From: Pseudomonadota bacterium
GTDB taxonomy: Bacteria > Pseudomonadota > Gammaproteobacteria > UBA5335
DNA: 64,000 bases
NCBI GenBank assembly: GCA_002862435.1
Contig: PKDC01000014.1
Location: forward strand, 1 to 64,000
Reading direction: 5' to 3'
In this document: piece after piece, positions 38,828-50,580 of the stretch
How the letters are laid out: each line of letters starts with the position of its first letter
Position numbering within the stretch: the stretch's first letter is position 1
Program-made: the position numbers and the translations under genes
The notes under the pieces: model-generated
Databases searched by the model: none
Seen by the model: only the letters and a program-made list of their open reading frames with translations
What the model was told of the DNA's origin: nothing

Positions 38828-38933
38828 AGAGCCCGGAGTATAGCGCAACGGGTGCGCTTTATTCCGCCGGCAAGGAATCGCTGGCGGTTTTCCGGAAGGC
38901 GGGCGCCCTGACCCGGAAAACCGCCGCGATCGA

Positions 38934-40091
38934 TCAGGCTGCGGCGCGCAGCGCTTCGGCCTTGTCCGTGCGTTCCCAGGTGAAATTCGGTTCCTCGCGG
39001 CCAAAATGGCCATAGGAGGCGGTGCGCTGGAAAATGGGTCGGCGCAGGTTGAGCATCTGGATCAGGCCGCGCGGTCGCAGGTCGAAATGCTCGCGCACCA
39101 GCGTCACCAGCCGGTCTTCCGGCAGCCTGCCGGTGCCGAAGGTGTCGATGCTGATGGAGGTGGGTTCGGCCACGCCGATGGCGTAGGAGACCTGTACTTC
39201 ACAACGCTGGGCCAGCCCCGCGGCCACGATGTTCTTGGCGACGTAGCGCGCGGCATAGGCGGCCGAGCGGTCGACCTTGGTGGGATCCTTGCCCGAGAAA
39301 GCGCCGCCGCCGTGGCGGGCCATGCCGCCGTAGGTGTCGACGATGATCTTGCGTCCGGTCAGGCCGCAATCCCCGACCGGGCCACCGATTTCGAAGGCGC
39401 CGGTGGGGTTGATGTAGTACTTGACGCTGCCATCCTGCCACTCTGCGGGCAGGATGGGCTTGACGATTTCCGCCATTACCGCTTCCACCAGGGTGTTATG
39501 GGAAACCCCAGGGGCGTGCTGGGTGGACAGTACGACTGCATCAATGCCCACCGGTCGCCCGGCGTCGTAGCGTACCGTTACCTGGGACTTGGCGTCGGGA
39601 CGCAGCCAGGGCAGCGTGCCGTTCTTGCGCACTTCGGCCTGGCGCTGCACCAGTCGGTGAGCCAGCGTGATGGGCAGCGGCATCAACACGTCCGTTTCAT
39701 CGGTCGCATAGCCGAACATCAGGCCTTGATCGCCCGCGCCCTGGTCCAGATCCAATCCCCGGCCTTCATCCACACCCTGGGCGATGTCAGAAGACTGGTG
39801 ACCGATCTCGGTCAACACGGCGCAGGAATCGGGGCTGAAGCCCATTTCGTCGCTGTAGCCAATCTCGCGGATGACCTGCCTGGCCACGCGATCAAACTCG
39901 ACATGGGCGTGGGTGGTGATTTCACCCGCCAGCATGACCAGATTGTTCTTGACCAGCGTCTCGCAAGCCACGCGGGCCAGGGGGTCCTGGGCCAGGATGG
40001 CGTCCAGCACGGCATCGGAGATTTGATCACACACCTTGTCGGGATGTCCTTCGGAAACCGACTCGGAGGTGAACAAGCGGGTCTGGGCCAT
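38934..40091 (-). CDS. metK: S-adenosylmethionine synthetase
   Basis: The 385-residue enzyme makes SAM from methionine and ATP. Signatures are [15 protein letters not shown] at the N-terminus, the P-loop-like [36 protein letters not shown] and [15 protein letters not shown]. It lies upstream of the riboswitch-ahcY-metF unit on the same strand, completing the methyl cycle. No SAM riboswitch is seen in its leader (40092-40359). Confidence 0.97.
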   Translation of the reverse strand: MAQTRLFTSESVSEGHPDKVCDQISDAVLDAILAQDPLARVACETLVKNNLVMLAGEITTHAHVEFDRVARQVIREIGYSDEMGFSPDSCAVLTEIGHQSSDIAQGVDEGRGLDLDQGAGDQGLMFGYATDETDVLMPLPITLAHRLVQRQAEVRKNGTLPWLRPDAKSQVTVRYDAGRPVGIDAVVLSTQHAPGVSHNTLVEAVMAEIVKPILPAEWQDGSVKYYINPTGAFEIGGPVGDCGLTGRKIIVDTYGGMARHGGGAFSGKDPTKVDRSAAYAARYVAKNIVAAGLAQRCEVQVSYAIGVAEPTSISIDTFGTGRLPEDRLVTLVREHFDLRPRGLIQMLNLRRPIFQRTASYGHFGREEPNFTWERTDKAEALRAAA

Positions 40092-40296
40092 GGCAAGGTC
40101 CGTCCATATCTGCAGGATTAATGAGGGGCCGGGTCAACCGGTGCTGCACGCAAGCCTAGCGGATGGCTGGCGGCCTGCCAAGAGTGCGGCGGGTTGTCTG
40201 CATTCTCGCTTCAGACCCGCGGCATTCTGCCTGGAGTGCGCCATATTTTCTGTTGCCCGAAGATGAAGCCTTCATGACAATTTGATTGCAAATGAA

Positions 40297-40305
40297 TGTT
40301 ATGAT
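40297..40305 (+). promoter_or_regulatory. Possible extended -10 promoter
   Basis: TG-T-TATGAT is an extended -10 element about 55 bases before the start of the DUF4399 gene. No strong -35 is visible. It lies in an AT-rich stretch. Confidence 0.35.
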
Positions 40306-40359
40306 TTTTCGACGGTCCCATTAGCTCAACTGAGGGGCCATGATTTCGGGAGCCATGTC

Positions 40360-40797
40360 ATGATTCGACGCATTCAAGCCGGCACCTTGTTGACCCTCGC
40401 GATTCTCGCGGGACCTCTCTGGGCCGAACTTCCGACGACGCCAGCGCCGCCGGGTGCAGCAGTCTATTTCATCACCCCCCGGGATGGGGAGCAGATCCGC
40501 GGGCCGGTTACGGTCCGTTTTGGCCTCAAGGGCATGGGGGTGGCGCCAGCGGGCACCGTCAAGGAAACCACCGGGCATCACCATTTGCTGGTGGATCTGG
40601 AGCAACTACCCGCTTCTGGCCAGCCCATCCCGTCGGATGCCCATCACCGCCATTTCGGCAATGGGCAGACTGAAACCACGCTGGATCTGACGCCCGGCCA
40701 ACATACGCTGCAATTGCTGATGGGGGATGCGAATCATGTCCCCCACCAGCCGCCGGTCCTGTCCGAGCGCGTGACTGTCGAAGTGATGCCGCAGTGA
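40360..40797 (+). CDS. Exported DUF4399 protein
   Basis: This 145-residue protein has a signal peptide (MIRRIQAGTLLTLAILAGPLWA) followed by one DUF4399 domain. AVYFITPRDGEQIRGPVTVRFGL, ETTGHHHLLVDLEQLP, AHHRHFGNGQTETTLDL and LLMGDANHVPH are typical. Clustered His residues suggest metal binding. Function unknown; likely periplasmic. GGGAG lies seven bases before the ATG; the longer reading has no signal peptide at its start. Confidence 0.85.
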   Translation: MIRRIQAGTLLTLAILAGPLWAELPTTPAPPGAAVYFITPRDGEQIRGPVTVRFGLKGMGVAPAGTVKETTGHHHLLVDLEQLPASGQPIPSDAHHRHFGNGQTETTLDLTPGQHTLQLLMGDANHVPHQPPVLSERVTVEVMPQ

Positions 40798-40831
40798 AAC
40801 CCTGCCGCCGCACTGTGTTCGGGATGTTCCG

Positions 40832-41626
40832 GTGAGCGTGCTCCAGATCGAGGACGGTTGGGGTCGCGCGCTGCGCCGACTGCCCATCGAGCCGCTCATC
40901 AAGGCGTCTTATCGGCACCTTCCGAACGGCGCCATGGTCTATGACGCCAGCCGCCTGGAGCGACCCTCGGCCCATTTTTTCGATCCCGATCACTGGCGCG
41001 CGCAGGCCGAGGTGCTGCCCGTTCCCGGTGGGCGCGGGCAGGTGCAATTGATTGTCCGATCGGGGCAGGAGTGGGTCTTGCGCCATTTCCGCCGTGGCGG
41101 TTGGATAGGTCGCTTGATTCAGGATCGTTACCTGTGGACGGGACTCGCCCGCAGCCGGCCGTGGCGAGAATGGCATCTCCTTTACGATCTCTATCGGGCG
41201 GGGTTGCCGGTTCCCCGGCCGATCGCGGCGCGGGTGCAGCGTGTCAACTGGCTGTGGTACCGGGCTGACATGATTACCGAACGCATCGCGGCTGAGCCGC
41301 TGTCCAGGGTGTTGCAAGCCCCGCTCATCCCGGAAGGGTTGTGGGAGAGTGTTGGCGCCTGCATTAGCCGATTTCACCGTGCCGGCGTCTACCATGCCGA
41401 CCTGAATCTGGACAACATCCTGGTGGATGAGGAGCAACGGGTCTTCCTGCTGGATTTTGATCGGGGCCGACGTCGTGCTCCCCGCTCCCATTGGCAGCGC
41501 GCCAACCTGAGGCGTTTGCATCGCTCCCTGCTCAAGGTGCGCGCGCGCCGCCCCGGTTTGGCCTTCACCGCTGCTGACTGGGATCGCCTGTTGGCCGGTT
41601 ACGGCGGCGAGAAATCCCGCGCGTAG
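40832..41626 (+). CDS. kdkA: 3-deoxy-D-manno-octulosonic acid kinase
   Basis: This 264-residue protein-kinase-fold enzyme phosphorylates the Kdo residue of Kdo-lipid A. It has VLRHFRRGGWIGRLIQDRYLW, the catalytic loop YHADLNLDNILV (near residue 189) and LLDFDRGRRR as the DFG equivalent. Length and motifs fit KdkA. The start is GTG, 35 bases after the DUF4399 stop. KdkA usually accompanies a monofunctional WaaA that adds a single Kdo; waaA lies 2.4 kb downstream. Its 3' end overlaps lpxL, which runs convergently, by 28 bases. Confidence 0.9.
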   Translation: MSVLQIEDGWGRALRRLPIEPLIKASYRHLPNGAMVYDASRLERPSAHFFDPDHWRAQAEVLPVPGGRGQVQLIVRSGQEWVLRHFRRGGWIGRLIQDRYLWTGLARSRPWREWHLLYDLYRAGLPVPRPIAARVQRVNWLWYRADMITERIAAEPLSRVLQAPLIPEGLWESVGACISRFHRAGVYHADLNLDNILVDEEQRVFLLDFDRGRRRAPRSHWQRANLRRLHRSLLKVRARRPGLAFTAADWDRLLAGYGGEKSRA

Positions 41627-42540
41627 ACATTCGGCAACGGCAGGGGCCGCTTCTTGAAGCGTTCATGTACCCAGAAATACTGCGCCGGGCAACGCCGGAC
41701 CTGCGCTTCCAGAATTTCGATCTGGCGCTGGGTGTCGGCAATCGGATCATCGCTGGGGAAATCCAGCAGCGGCGGGTCGATGCGGATGAGATAGGTTCCC
41801 GTTTCCAATTGCCGCTCCATGGAAAACGGCAACACTGCAGCCCCGGTCATGCGGGCCAGGCGTGCGGTCCCGGTGTTGGTGGGGGCGGAATGGCCGAAGA
41901 AAGGCACCAGCGCGCTGTTGCTGCCGCGATAATTCTGGTCGGGGGCATACCAGATGGTGCGGCCCTGGCGCAGAGCCCGCACCATGGCCCGGATATCATG
42001 GCGTTCGATGGTTTGGCGGAAGCGTTGCTTGCGATAGCCGCCGAGAAAATACTCGATTACGGGATTGTCCTGGGCTCGGAAGAGAACATCCACATCGGCA
42101 TGGGCCGCGAACAGTCGCCCACACACGTCGATCGAGGTGAAATGGCCGCTTAACAGGATGGCGCCCTGGCCGCGCGCCTGCACGGCCTTGAGGTGCTCCA
42201 GCCCTTCCAGCCGCAGGCGCCCTTCGAGCCGGGATTGCGGCGCCCACCACGACAAAGGCAGTTCGATCACGCCCATTCCCAGCGACGCGAAGTGCGCGCG
42301 GAGCAGGTCGGCGCGCTGCGCGGCATCCAGTTCAGGGAAACACAAGGCCAGATTGCGTGCAGCCACGTGACGCCGGCTTCGTGCGAGATGCGAGGCCAGC
42401 CATCCCACAGCGCGGCCAAGCCTCATCTGCATTTGATAGGGGAGCTGGGCCACGATCCAGAGTCCTCCCATCAGCAGCCACATGGGCCAGTGACGGGGAT
42501 GCAGGAGTCTGCGGGGAGGATGCTCCATGGGGGAATCCAT
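41599..42540 (-). CDS. lpxL: Lipid A biosynthesis acyltransferase (LpxL/HtrB type)
   Basis: This 313-residue membrane acyltransferase adds a secondary acyl chain to Kdo-lipid A. An N-terminal hydrophobic anchor (WLLMGGLWIVAQLPY) is followed by the H-x4-D active motif HFTSID (H133, D138), then APDQNYRGSN and the C-terminal QYFWVHERFKKRP typical of LpxL/LpxM. LpxL against LpxM cannot be settled by eye. Another possible start is ATG at 42528. Its 3' end overlaps kdkA by 28 bases, and it is divergent from hldE. Confidence 0.88.
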   Translation of the reverse strand: MDSPMEHPPRRLLHPRHWPMWLLMGGLWIVAQLPYQMQMRLGRAVGWLASHLARSRRHVAARNLALCFPELDAAQRADLLRAHFASLGMGVIELPLSWWAPQSRLEGRLRLEGLEHLKAVQARGQGAILLSGHFTSIDVCGRLFAAHADVDVLFRAQDNPVIEYFLGGYRKQRFRQTIERHDIRAMVRALRQGRTIWYAPDQNYRGSNSALVPFFGHSAPTNTGTARLARMTGAAVLPFSMERQLETGTYLIRIDPPLLDFPSDDPIADTQRQIEILEAQVRRCPAQYFWVHERFKKRPLPLPNVYARDFSPP

Positions 42541-42614
42541 ATCAAAAAACGCAGTCTAACAAAGCTTTCATGCGCTCGTGTTATGATCCGGCCAGGTTTT
42601 TGAGCAGGCCCGGC

Positions 42615-44048
42615 ATGTCGATACAGATCCCTGATTTTAAAGGCTTAAAGGCGCTTGTGGCGGGCGATGTGATGCTCGATCGCTACTGGCATGGCGACAC
42701 TGCGCGCATTTCCCCGGAAGCCCCGGTTCCCATTGTCCGGGTGGACAGCCGGGAAGAGCGGCCCGGTGGCGCCGGTAACGTGGCGGTGAATCTCGCAGCC
42801 CTTGGCATTGAAACCCGTCTCCTGGGCCTGTGCGGGGAAGATGATGCGGCGCATGCCTTATGTGCACTGCTGGAGACGGCCGGCGTGGCCGCGCATTTGT
42901 TGGCGGTGCCCGGTCTCCCGACCATCACCAAATTGCGTGTGATGAGTCGCCACCAGCAATTGTTGCGGCTGGATTTTGAACAGCTTTTTCCCGATCAGGC
43001 AGCGGCACGACTGGCTGAATCCTTTGCCGCCCACCTCGAAGGTGTCGATGTGGTGGTGCTGTCCGATTACGGCAAGGGCACTCTGGGCCAGGTCCAGACG
43101 CTGATTGGTGCGGCCCGGGCCGCCCGGATTCCCGTGCTGGTGGACCCCAAGGGAACCGATTTCAACCGCTACCGGGGCGCCAGCGCCCTGACCCCCAACC
43201 TGGGTGAATTCCTGGCGGTAGCCGGGCCGTGTCCCGCACCCGCCGACCTGGCACAGGCGGGCAACGCGTGGTGCCGCAAGCTGGCACTGGATCGCCTGGT
43301 GATCACCCGCAGCGAACAGGGGATCAGCCTGTTCGATGCTGTGACCAGCCACGTGCACCTGCCGGCCCAGGCCCGGGAAGTGTTCGATGTGACCGGCGCG
43401 GGCGATACCGTGATTGCCGTGCTGGCCGCCGCTCGCGCTCGGGGATTGGAGTGGCCGGCGGCCGCGGCCCTGGCCAACGTGGCGGCCAGTTGGGTGGTGG
43501 GCAAGCTGGGAACGGTGGCGATCAGCGCCGTGGAACTGCGCCAGGCGGTGGGGGAGGCCAATGGCGAGAGCCATGGCGTGATGGACGAACCGGCCCTGTT
43601 GGCCGCGGTGACCCGCGCTCGCGCCGCCGGGGAGCGAGTGGTGATGACCAATGGCTGCTTCGATGTCCTGCATCCCGGGCATATTCGCTATTTGCGTCAG
43701 GCCCGGGCGCTGGGGGATCGACTGATCGTGGCGGTGAATGACGATGCCTCGGTGCGCCGCCTCAAGGGCGTGGATCGACCGGTCAATGCCTTGGCGGACC
43801 GCATGGCGCTGCTTGCAGCGCTGGATGGTGTCGACTGGGTGGTGCCGTTCGGCGAGGATACCCCGGAGCGGCTGATTGGCGCGGTGGTACCGGATGTGCT
43901 GGTCAAGGGCGGTGACTATACCGTCCAGCAGATTGCCGGCGCCGGGTGCGTGCAGGCCGCCGGCGGGGAAGTGCGCGTGTTGCCCTTCGTGGCGGGTTAT
44001 TCCACCACGAGCCTGCTGGATCGGGTGCGCAAGCGAGGGGACGGCTGA
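42615..44048 (+). CDS. hldE: Bifunctional heptose-7-phosphate kinase/heptose-1-phosphate adenylyltransferase
   Basis: The 477-residue enzyme makes ADP-heptose for the LPS inner core. The N-terminal PfkB-type kinase (1-320) has ERPGGAGNVAVNLAALG and DVTGAGDTVIAVLAA (near 259). The C-terminal cytidylyltransferase-like domain has TNGCFDVLHPGHIRYLRQA (near 345) and VLVKGGDYT. Both halves are intact. The start MSIQIPDFKGL at 42615 is the family start; the longer frame is a shadow. waaA follows one base after the stop. Confidence 0.95.
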   Translation: MSIQIPDFKGLKALVAGDVMLDRYWHGDTARISPEAPVPIVRVDSREERPGGAGNVAVNLAALGIETRLLGLCGEDDAAHALCALLETAGVAAHLLAVPGLPTITKLRVMSRHQQLLRLDFEQLFPDQAAARLAESFAAHLEGVDVVVLSDYGKGTLGQVQTLIGAARAARIPVLVDPKGTDFNRYRGASALTPNLGEFLAVAGPCPAPADLAQAGNAWCRKLALDRLVITRSEQGISLFDAVTSHVHLPAQAREVFDVTGAGDTVIAVLAAARARGLEWPAAAALANVAASWVVGKLGTVAISAVELRQAVGEANGESHGVMDEPALLAAVTRARAAGERVVMTNGCFDVLHPGHIRYLRQARALGDRLIVAVNDDASVRRLKGVDRPVNALADRMALLAALDGVDWVVPFGEDTPERLIGAVVPDVLVKGGDYTVQQIAGAGCVQAAGGEVRVLPFVAGYSTTSLLDRVRKRGDG

Positions 44049-44049
44049 A

Positions 44050-45381
44050 ATGTTCCGTCGGCTGTATACCGCGCTGTTGACGCTGTTGCTCCCGATCCTC
44101 GCCGTGCTGTTTGCCTGGCGGTTGTGGCGGCGCCCCGAATACCGCGACCGCTGGTGGCAGCGACTGGGTTTTGCCGGCCCCCGGCGTCCGCAGTCATGCA
44201 TCTGGGTCCATGCCGTGTCGGTGGGGGAAGTGGCCGCCGCGACACCCTTGATCAAGCGCCTGCAGTGCCGTTACCCGGCCTGGCCGGTGGTCGTCACGAC
44301 CCTGACCCCAACGGGCGCGGATCGTGTTCGTCGCAATTTTGGCGACAGCGTGACCCACTGCTACCTGCCGCTGGACACGCCCGGCGCCATGGGGCGTTTG
44401 CTCGATCGCATCCAGCCCCATTTGGCGGTGATCATGGAAACGGAACTGTGGCCCAATCTCCTCGCTGCCTGCAGGCGACGCAATATTCCCGTCATCATCG
44501 CCAATGCCCGCATTTCGCCGCGTTCCCTAAAGAGCTATCTGCGCCTGCGGCCGTTGATTCAGGAGCTGCTGAACAACGTGACCTGGGCGGCAGCCCAAAG
44601 TCGATCTGATGCGGGCCGGCTGGCCCAGATGGGCCTTGATCCGGAGCGCATCCAGGTCATGGGCAATCTGAAGTTTGAATTCCACGAGGGCGAATCACGG
44701 GCGGGTCCGACCAACTGGCGAGCCGGCTGGGGCGCGGCCCGACGGGTATGGGTGGCGGGCAGTACCCACGAAGGAGAGGACGCGCAGCTGATCGATGCCC
44801 TGTTGTTGTTACGCAAGCGCTGGCCGGAACTGCTGCTGGTGTTGGTACCGCGCCATCCCCAGCGTTTTGCGGCGGTGCGCGCCTTGCTGGAAGCCCGGGG
44901 CATTGCGTATGCGCGGCGCAGTGCTGGGGAGTGGCCGGCAACAGATGTGCCCGTGTTTCTGGCGGATACCATGGGCGAACTGGGCGCGCTTTACGGGGCG
45001 GCCGATCTGGCCTTCATTGGCGGCAGTTTGGTGCCCATTGGCGGGCATAATGCCTTGGAAGCCGCGGTGCATGGCGTGCCGGTGCTGACGGGGCCGGTCG
45101 TGTTCAACTTCCAGGAGATCTATGGCGCCCTGCGAGAAGTGGGGGCAGCGGTGACGGTGGAAGATGCCGAATCCCTGGCCGATGGCGTGGAACGATGGCT
45201 CAAGGACCCTGGAGCGGCGCAACGGGCGGGGGAGCGCGGGCGACAATGGGTAATGGCGAATCAGGGCGCACTGGATCGGTTGTGGGCGCTGGTGGACCCC
45301 TATCTTTCGGGGGCGGGCCCCATTGTGGCGGGTTCCGTCGCGCCTGTCCCGCCAGTTGCCAAGGCCCTCAGGATTCAGTAG
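44050..45381 (+). CDS. waaA: Kdo transferase
   Basis: The 443-residue inner-membrane GT30 enzyme transfers Kdo to lipid A precursor. It has an N-terminal membrane helix, then WVHAVSVGEVAAATPLI, VVVTTLTPTGADRV, METELWPNL, and the C-terminal NALEAAVHGVPVLTGPVVFNF. It begins two bases after the hldE stop with GAGGGGA upstream. Together with kdkA it points to a phosphorylated Kdo in this organism's LPS (inference). Its end overlaps the convergent rhodanese gene by 7 bases. Confidence 0.95.
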   Translation: MFRRLYTALLTLLLPILAVLFAWRLWRRPEYRDRWWQRLGFAGPRRPQSCIWVHAVSVGEVAAATPLIKRLQCRYPAWPVVVTTLTPTGADRVRRNFGDSVTHCYLPLDTPGAMGRLLDRIQPHLAVIMETELWPNLLAACRRRNIPVIIANARISPRSLKSYLRLRPLIQELLNNVTWAAAQSRSDAGRLAQMGLDPERIQVMGNLKFEFHEGESRAGPTNWRAGWGAARRVWVAGSTHEGEDAQLIDALLLLRKRWPELLLVLVPRHPQRFAAVRALLEARGIAYARRSAGEWPATDVPVFLADTMGELGALYGAADLAFIGGSLVPIGGHNALEAAVHGVPVLTGPVVFNFQEIYGALREVGAAVTVEDAESLADGVERWLKDPGAAQRAGERGRQWVMANQGALDRLWALVDPYLSGAGPIVAGSVAPVPPVAKALRIQ

Positions 45382-45692
45382 CGCGGCAGGGCGGAGTCGA
45401 TCTGCGTGGACCAGGCGTCGATGCCACCGGTCAGGTTATACACGGGACCGTAGCCTTGGCTCAGCAGGAATGCGGCCACTTGGGCGCTGCGCATGCCATG
45501 GTGGCAATAAACAACCACGGGGCGATTGCGGGGCAGCGACTCGATGCGTGTGGGAACCTGACCCATAGGGATCAACAGGCTGCCGGGCAGATGGGCGATG
45601 GCATGTTCCCAGTCCTCCCGCACGTCCAGCAACAGCGGGGGTGCTGCTTCATTCAGCCACTCGGCCAGTCGGCGGACATCGACCGTATCCAT
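45375..45692 (-). CDS. Rhodanese-like sulfurtransferase
   Basis: This 105-residue single rhodanese domain has LLLDVREDWEHAIAHLPGS and the active-site loop with Cys in VVYCHHGMRSAQVAAFLL, followed by GGIDAW. It resembles GlpE/PspE-size thiosulfate sulfurtransferases. No signal peptide. The start MDTVDVRRLAEW at 45692 is chosen from domain fit; the longer frame reaches back into the Pcm-like gene. It is probably cotranscribed with that gene, 16 bases upstream. Confidence 0.85.
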   Translation of the reverse strand: MDTVDVRRLAEWLNEAAPPLLLDVREDWEHAIAHLPGSLLIPMGQVPTRIESLPRNRPVVVYCHHGMRSAQVAAFLLSQGYGPVYNLTGGIDAWSTQIDSALPRY

Positions 45693-45708
45693 CGCCCGTA
45701 CTCCGTAG

Positions 45709-48406
<2,698 letters not shown>

Positions 48407-49105
48407 CTACCAGCGATCCCAGCGCCGCGGCCGTTTGAGCCCGAACAGCCGCGGCAGCCCCAGGCCGATGAGGGTGCCCAGAATCATCACCAGCGCGCCG
48501 GCCACGAAACTGTCGCGGCGACCGCGATCATCTAGCCGTGCGGTCTGTTGTTCCAGGGCCTGGATTTGAAGGCGCAGGCTGGCCACTTCCTCGCGCAGCT
48601 TCTGGTTGGCCTCTGCCATGTGCAGGCCATCCTGGGACAGCTTGAGGGCATCCTTCAACTGCTGGGTTTCCGTGCGCAGGTGTTCCAGCTCGGGGGCGTT
48701 CCGCGCGCTGGCGGCCTGCAAGGTTTCCGCCTGGATGCGCAGTTGCTGATTCTGTTCGCGCAGTTCGGCGAACTCCCGGCTGGCGTGGTCCATGCGCGGG
48801 CGGACCGGCGGCGCTGTCATGAGCTGGCTGCTGCGCACCCAACCCATCTGCCCGGCGCGGGTGCGGATCTGGGTCCAGCCGCCGGGCGCCGTGGTCATGA
48901 CCTCCACAGGCGCGCCGGGGGGGATCTGGCCGGTCACCACCTTGGTCTCGCCCGGCTGTTGCCGGAGTTCCACGCTGGGTTGGTCGCTGATGTACTGGTT
49001 CTGGGCTGCAAATGTGGGCATGGCATGCAGCAGCGTCAGCGCCAGAATGATCGTCGTGCAGCGCAAGGCCGAGGCAGGAAAATCGAGCGGCTTGATTGAT
49101 TTCAT
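48407..49105 (-). CDS. TIGR04211-family SH3 domain protein
   Basis: This 232-residue protein has a signal peptide or anchor near the N-terminus (TTIILALTLLHAMPTFA) and a bacterial SH3 domain (YISDQPSVELRQQPG to GWVRSSQL). A long coiled coil (about 105-195, with heptads such as REQNQQLRIQAETL and ANQKLREEVASLRLQ) and a C-terminal membrane helix follow. This architecture is the TIGR04211 (YgiM-like) family. It probably lies in the envelope; the role is unclear. Its ATG overlaps the stop of the kinase-like gene upstream by one base. Confidence 0.88.
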   Translation of the reverse strand: MKSIKPLDFPASALRCTTIILALTLLHAMPTFAAQNQYISDQPSVELRQQPGETKVVTGQIPPGAPVEVMTTAPGGWTQIRTRAGQMGWVRSSQLMTAPPVRPRMDHASREFAELREQNQQLRIQAETLQAASARNAPELEHLRTETQQLKDALKLSQDGLHMAEANQKLREEVASLRLQIQALEQQTARLDDRGRRDSFVAGALVMILGTLIGLGLPRLFGLKRPRRWDRW

Positions 49106-49815
49106 CAGCGGGAACGATCCTTTTTTTTCGAGAGGGCGCGCCGCAGATGGCGGAGGCGTCGCTTGATCCAGTGCGACGCCCGTTCAATGCCCAGCCGATG
49201 CAGGTGAGCGCGATCATCTGGCGTGATGTTGCGATAGCCGTCGTATTTCAGCTTGATCCAGGCGTTGCGGTCGAATTGCCGAGCGATCCGGAATAGCCCG
49301 CGGGACAGCGGATTGCCACCGCGCACCATGGCCGCGCCGAAATCAACGATGCAGGGCGTGTCGCCCGCCTGGACCAGCAGATTGTCCTTGCGCTTGAGGT
49401 CGGTATGCGCCACCCCGCGGGCATGCACGGCCTCGATGATTTCCCGGAGTTGCTCGAAAAAAGGATGCGCCGGATCGAGTCGGGTTTGGGCAGCGCGGAA
49501 GCTTTCGCCTTCCACATAATCCAGCACGAGGTAGCGCCCATCGACCAGCCCATGACAGCGGGGGATGCCCGGGAGACCTTCCAGGCGAGCATAGATGCTG
49601 CGTTCGCGGCGAATGATCCAGCGCTCGACCCAGCCCCAAAGCGGATTGCCCCGGGGAATCTTGACAGCATAGCGCCCCGCTGGATCGACATAGACATAGA
49701 CGTGGGATTGGGCACCCCCGGCCAGGGCCCGGCTCCCGCTCAGGATCTGCTGCTCGATGAAGCGGGCAATTGCTGCATGGTCCGGCCCGCTGGATGTGGA
49801 GGCGCTGGGCTCCAA
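49105..49815 (-). CDS. Small kinase-like protein (InaA/RIO type)
   Basis: This protein of about 236 residues has a protein-kinase-like fold: YAVKIPRG with the phosphate-anchoring lysine, ERSIYARLEGLPGIPRCHG, catalytic HTDLKRKDNLLV, and IVDFGAAMVRGG as the DFG segment. It resembles small bacterial kinases of the lipopolysaccharide-kinase/RIO group. The start is uncertain: TTG at 49815 leaves the ICMT gene intact upstream, while ATG at 49887 would overlap it by 68 bases. It is coupled to the SH3 protein by the TGATG overlap. Substrate unknown. Confidence 0.72.
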   Translation of the reverse strand: MEPSASTSSGPDHAAIARFIEQQILSGSRALAGGAQSHVYVYVDPAGRYAVKIPRGNPLWGWVERWIIRRERSIYARLEGLPGIPRCHGLVDGRYLVLDYVEGESFRAAQTRLDPAHPFFEQLREIIEAVHARGVAHTDLKRKDNLLVQAGDTPCIVDFGAAMVRGGNPLSRGLFRIARQFDRNAWIKLKYDGYRNITPDDRAHLHRLGIERASHWIKRRLRHLRRALSKKKDRSR

Positions 49816-49819
49816 ATGT

Positions 49820-50389
49820 TCAGCCCAGACGCTGGAACAGAACCCACAGTCCCCACGACAGGGCCGCGGCGATAATGGGCTCGCCATTGGCGCGCAGGCT
49901 CTGGGTGAACGACCAGTCGCCGCCGAAGGCCTGTGGGAACCGGTCGAAACGGGGTATCAGTGCATGGGTACTGGCTGCCCAATGCCGCCAGCGTTCCCCA
50001 AACAGACCTTCCAGCTTGCCATCCTCGCGCACAATGGCCGGAGGATAAAACCCCCACACCACGGCCACAGCCAGCGGATAGGCCCACCACAGGCCGCTGG
50101 CCAGGCAATAGCCCAGCAGCAGGGTGAGATTGCCGACATAGAGCGGATGGCGGACCAGGGCATAGGGGCCATCCTGGGCCAGCTCCTGATCTTTCTTGAT
50201 GTGTCCGGATGCCCATAGCCGCACCAGCAGGCCCACGGCAATGAGGCCCGCAGCGACGGAGAAACTCACCGGCCCCGTCGGCGCGCCAGTTGCGCACAGC
50301 AGGGCAATCAGGGCAATTCCAAGAAACTGGCGGTATTTATCGCGGCGATGCGCCAGATTATGGCGGACATGCAAGGCTTTGCTGGACAT
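49820..50389 (-). CDS. Isoprenylcysteine carboxyl-methyltransferase-like protein
   Basis: This 189-residue membrane protein has about five hydrophobic segments and the ICMT signature DGPYALVRHPLYVGNL, then REDGKLEGLFGERWRHW. Bacterial homologues methylate small lipophilic or protein substrates that are mostly undefined. It heads a three-gene run with the kinase-like and SH3 genes on the minus strand. Confidence 0.84.
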   Translation of the reverse strand: MSSKALHVRHNLAHRRDKYRQFLGIALIALLCATGAPTGPVSFSVAAGLIAVGLLVRLWASGHIKKDQELAQDGPYALVRHPLYVGNLTLLLGYCLASGLWWAYPLAVAVVWGFYPPAIVREDGKLEGLFGERWRHWAASTHALIPRFDRFPQAFGGDWSFTQSLRANGEPIIAAALSWGLWVLFQRLG

Positions 50390-50519
50390 GGCGTCTCCTG
50401 ACGGAGGATTCCGGAGTGGGCGCCACTTTATGCCGGTGCGCGCATGTGATCAAGGTGGTTTGGCCTGGATAGGGTCAGGGCGGCGCCGACTGTTTCCATT
50501 TGCACAGGCCATTGCAGTC

Positions 50520-50547
50520 AAAAAAAGGGCCTTCACAAGGAAGGCCC
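50520..50547 (-). terminator. Intrinsic terminator of the 130-residue exported protein gene
   Basis: The minus strand reads GGGCCTTC-CTTGT-GAAGGCCC followed by TTTTTTT, a classic terminator 34 bases after the stop of the gene ending at 50581. Confidence 0.88.
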
Positions 50548-50580
50548 AATAGAGTCCAACTGGCGATACGGATCGTTGGC

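Noticed and set aside
40092-40359. A SAM riboswitch in front of metK
   Set aside because: None of the SAM-I, SAM-II or SAM-alpha conserved strings is recognisable in the leader.
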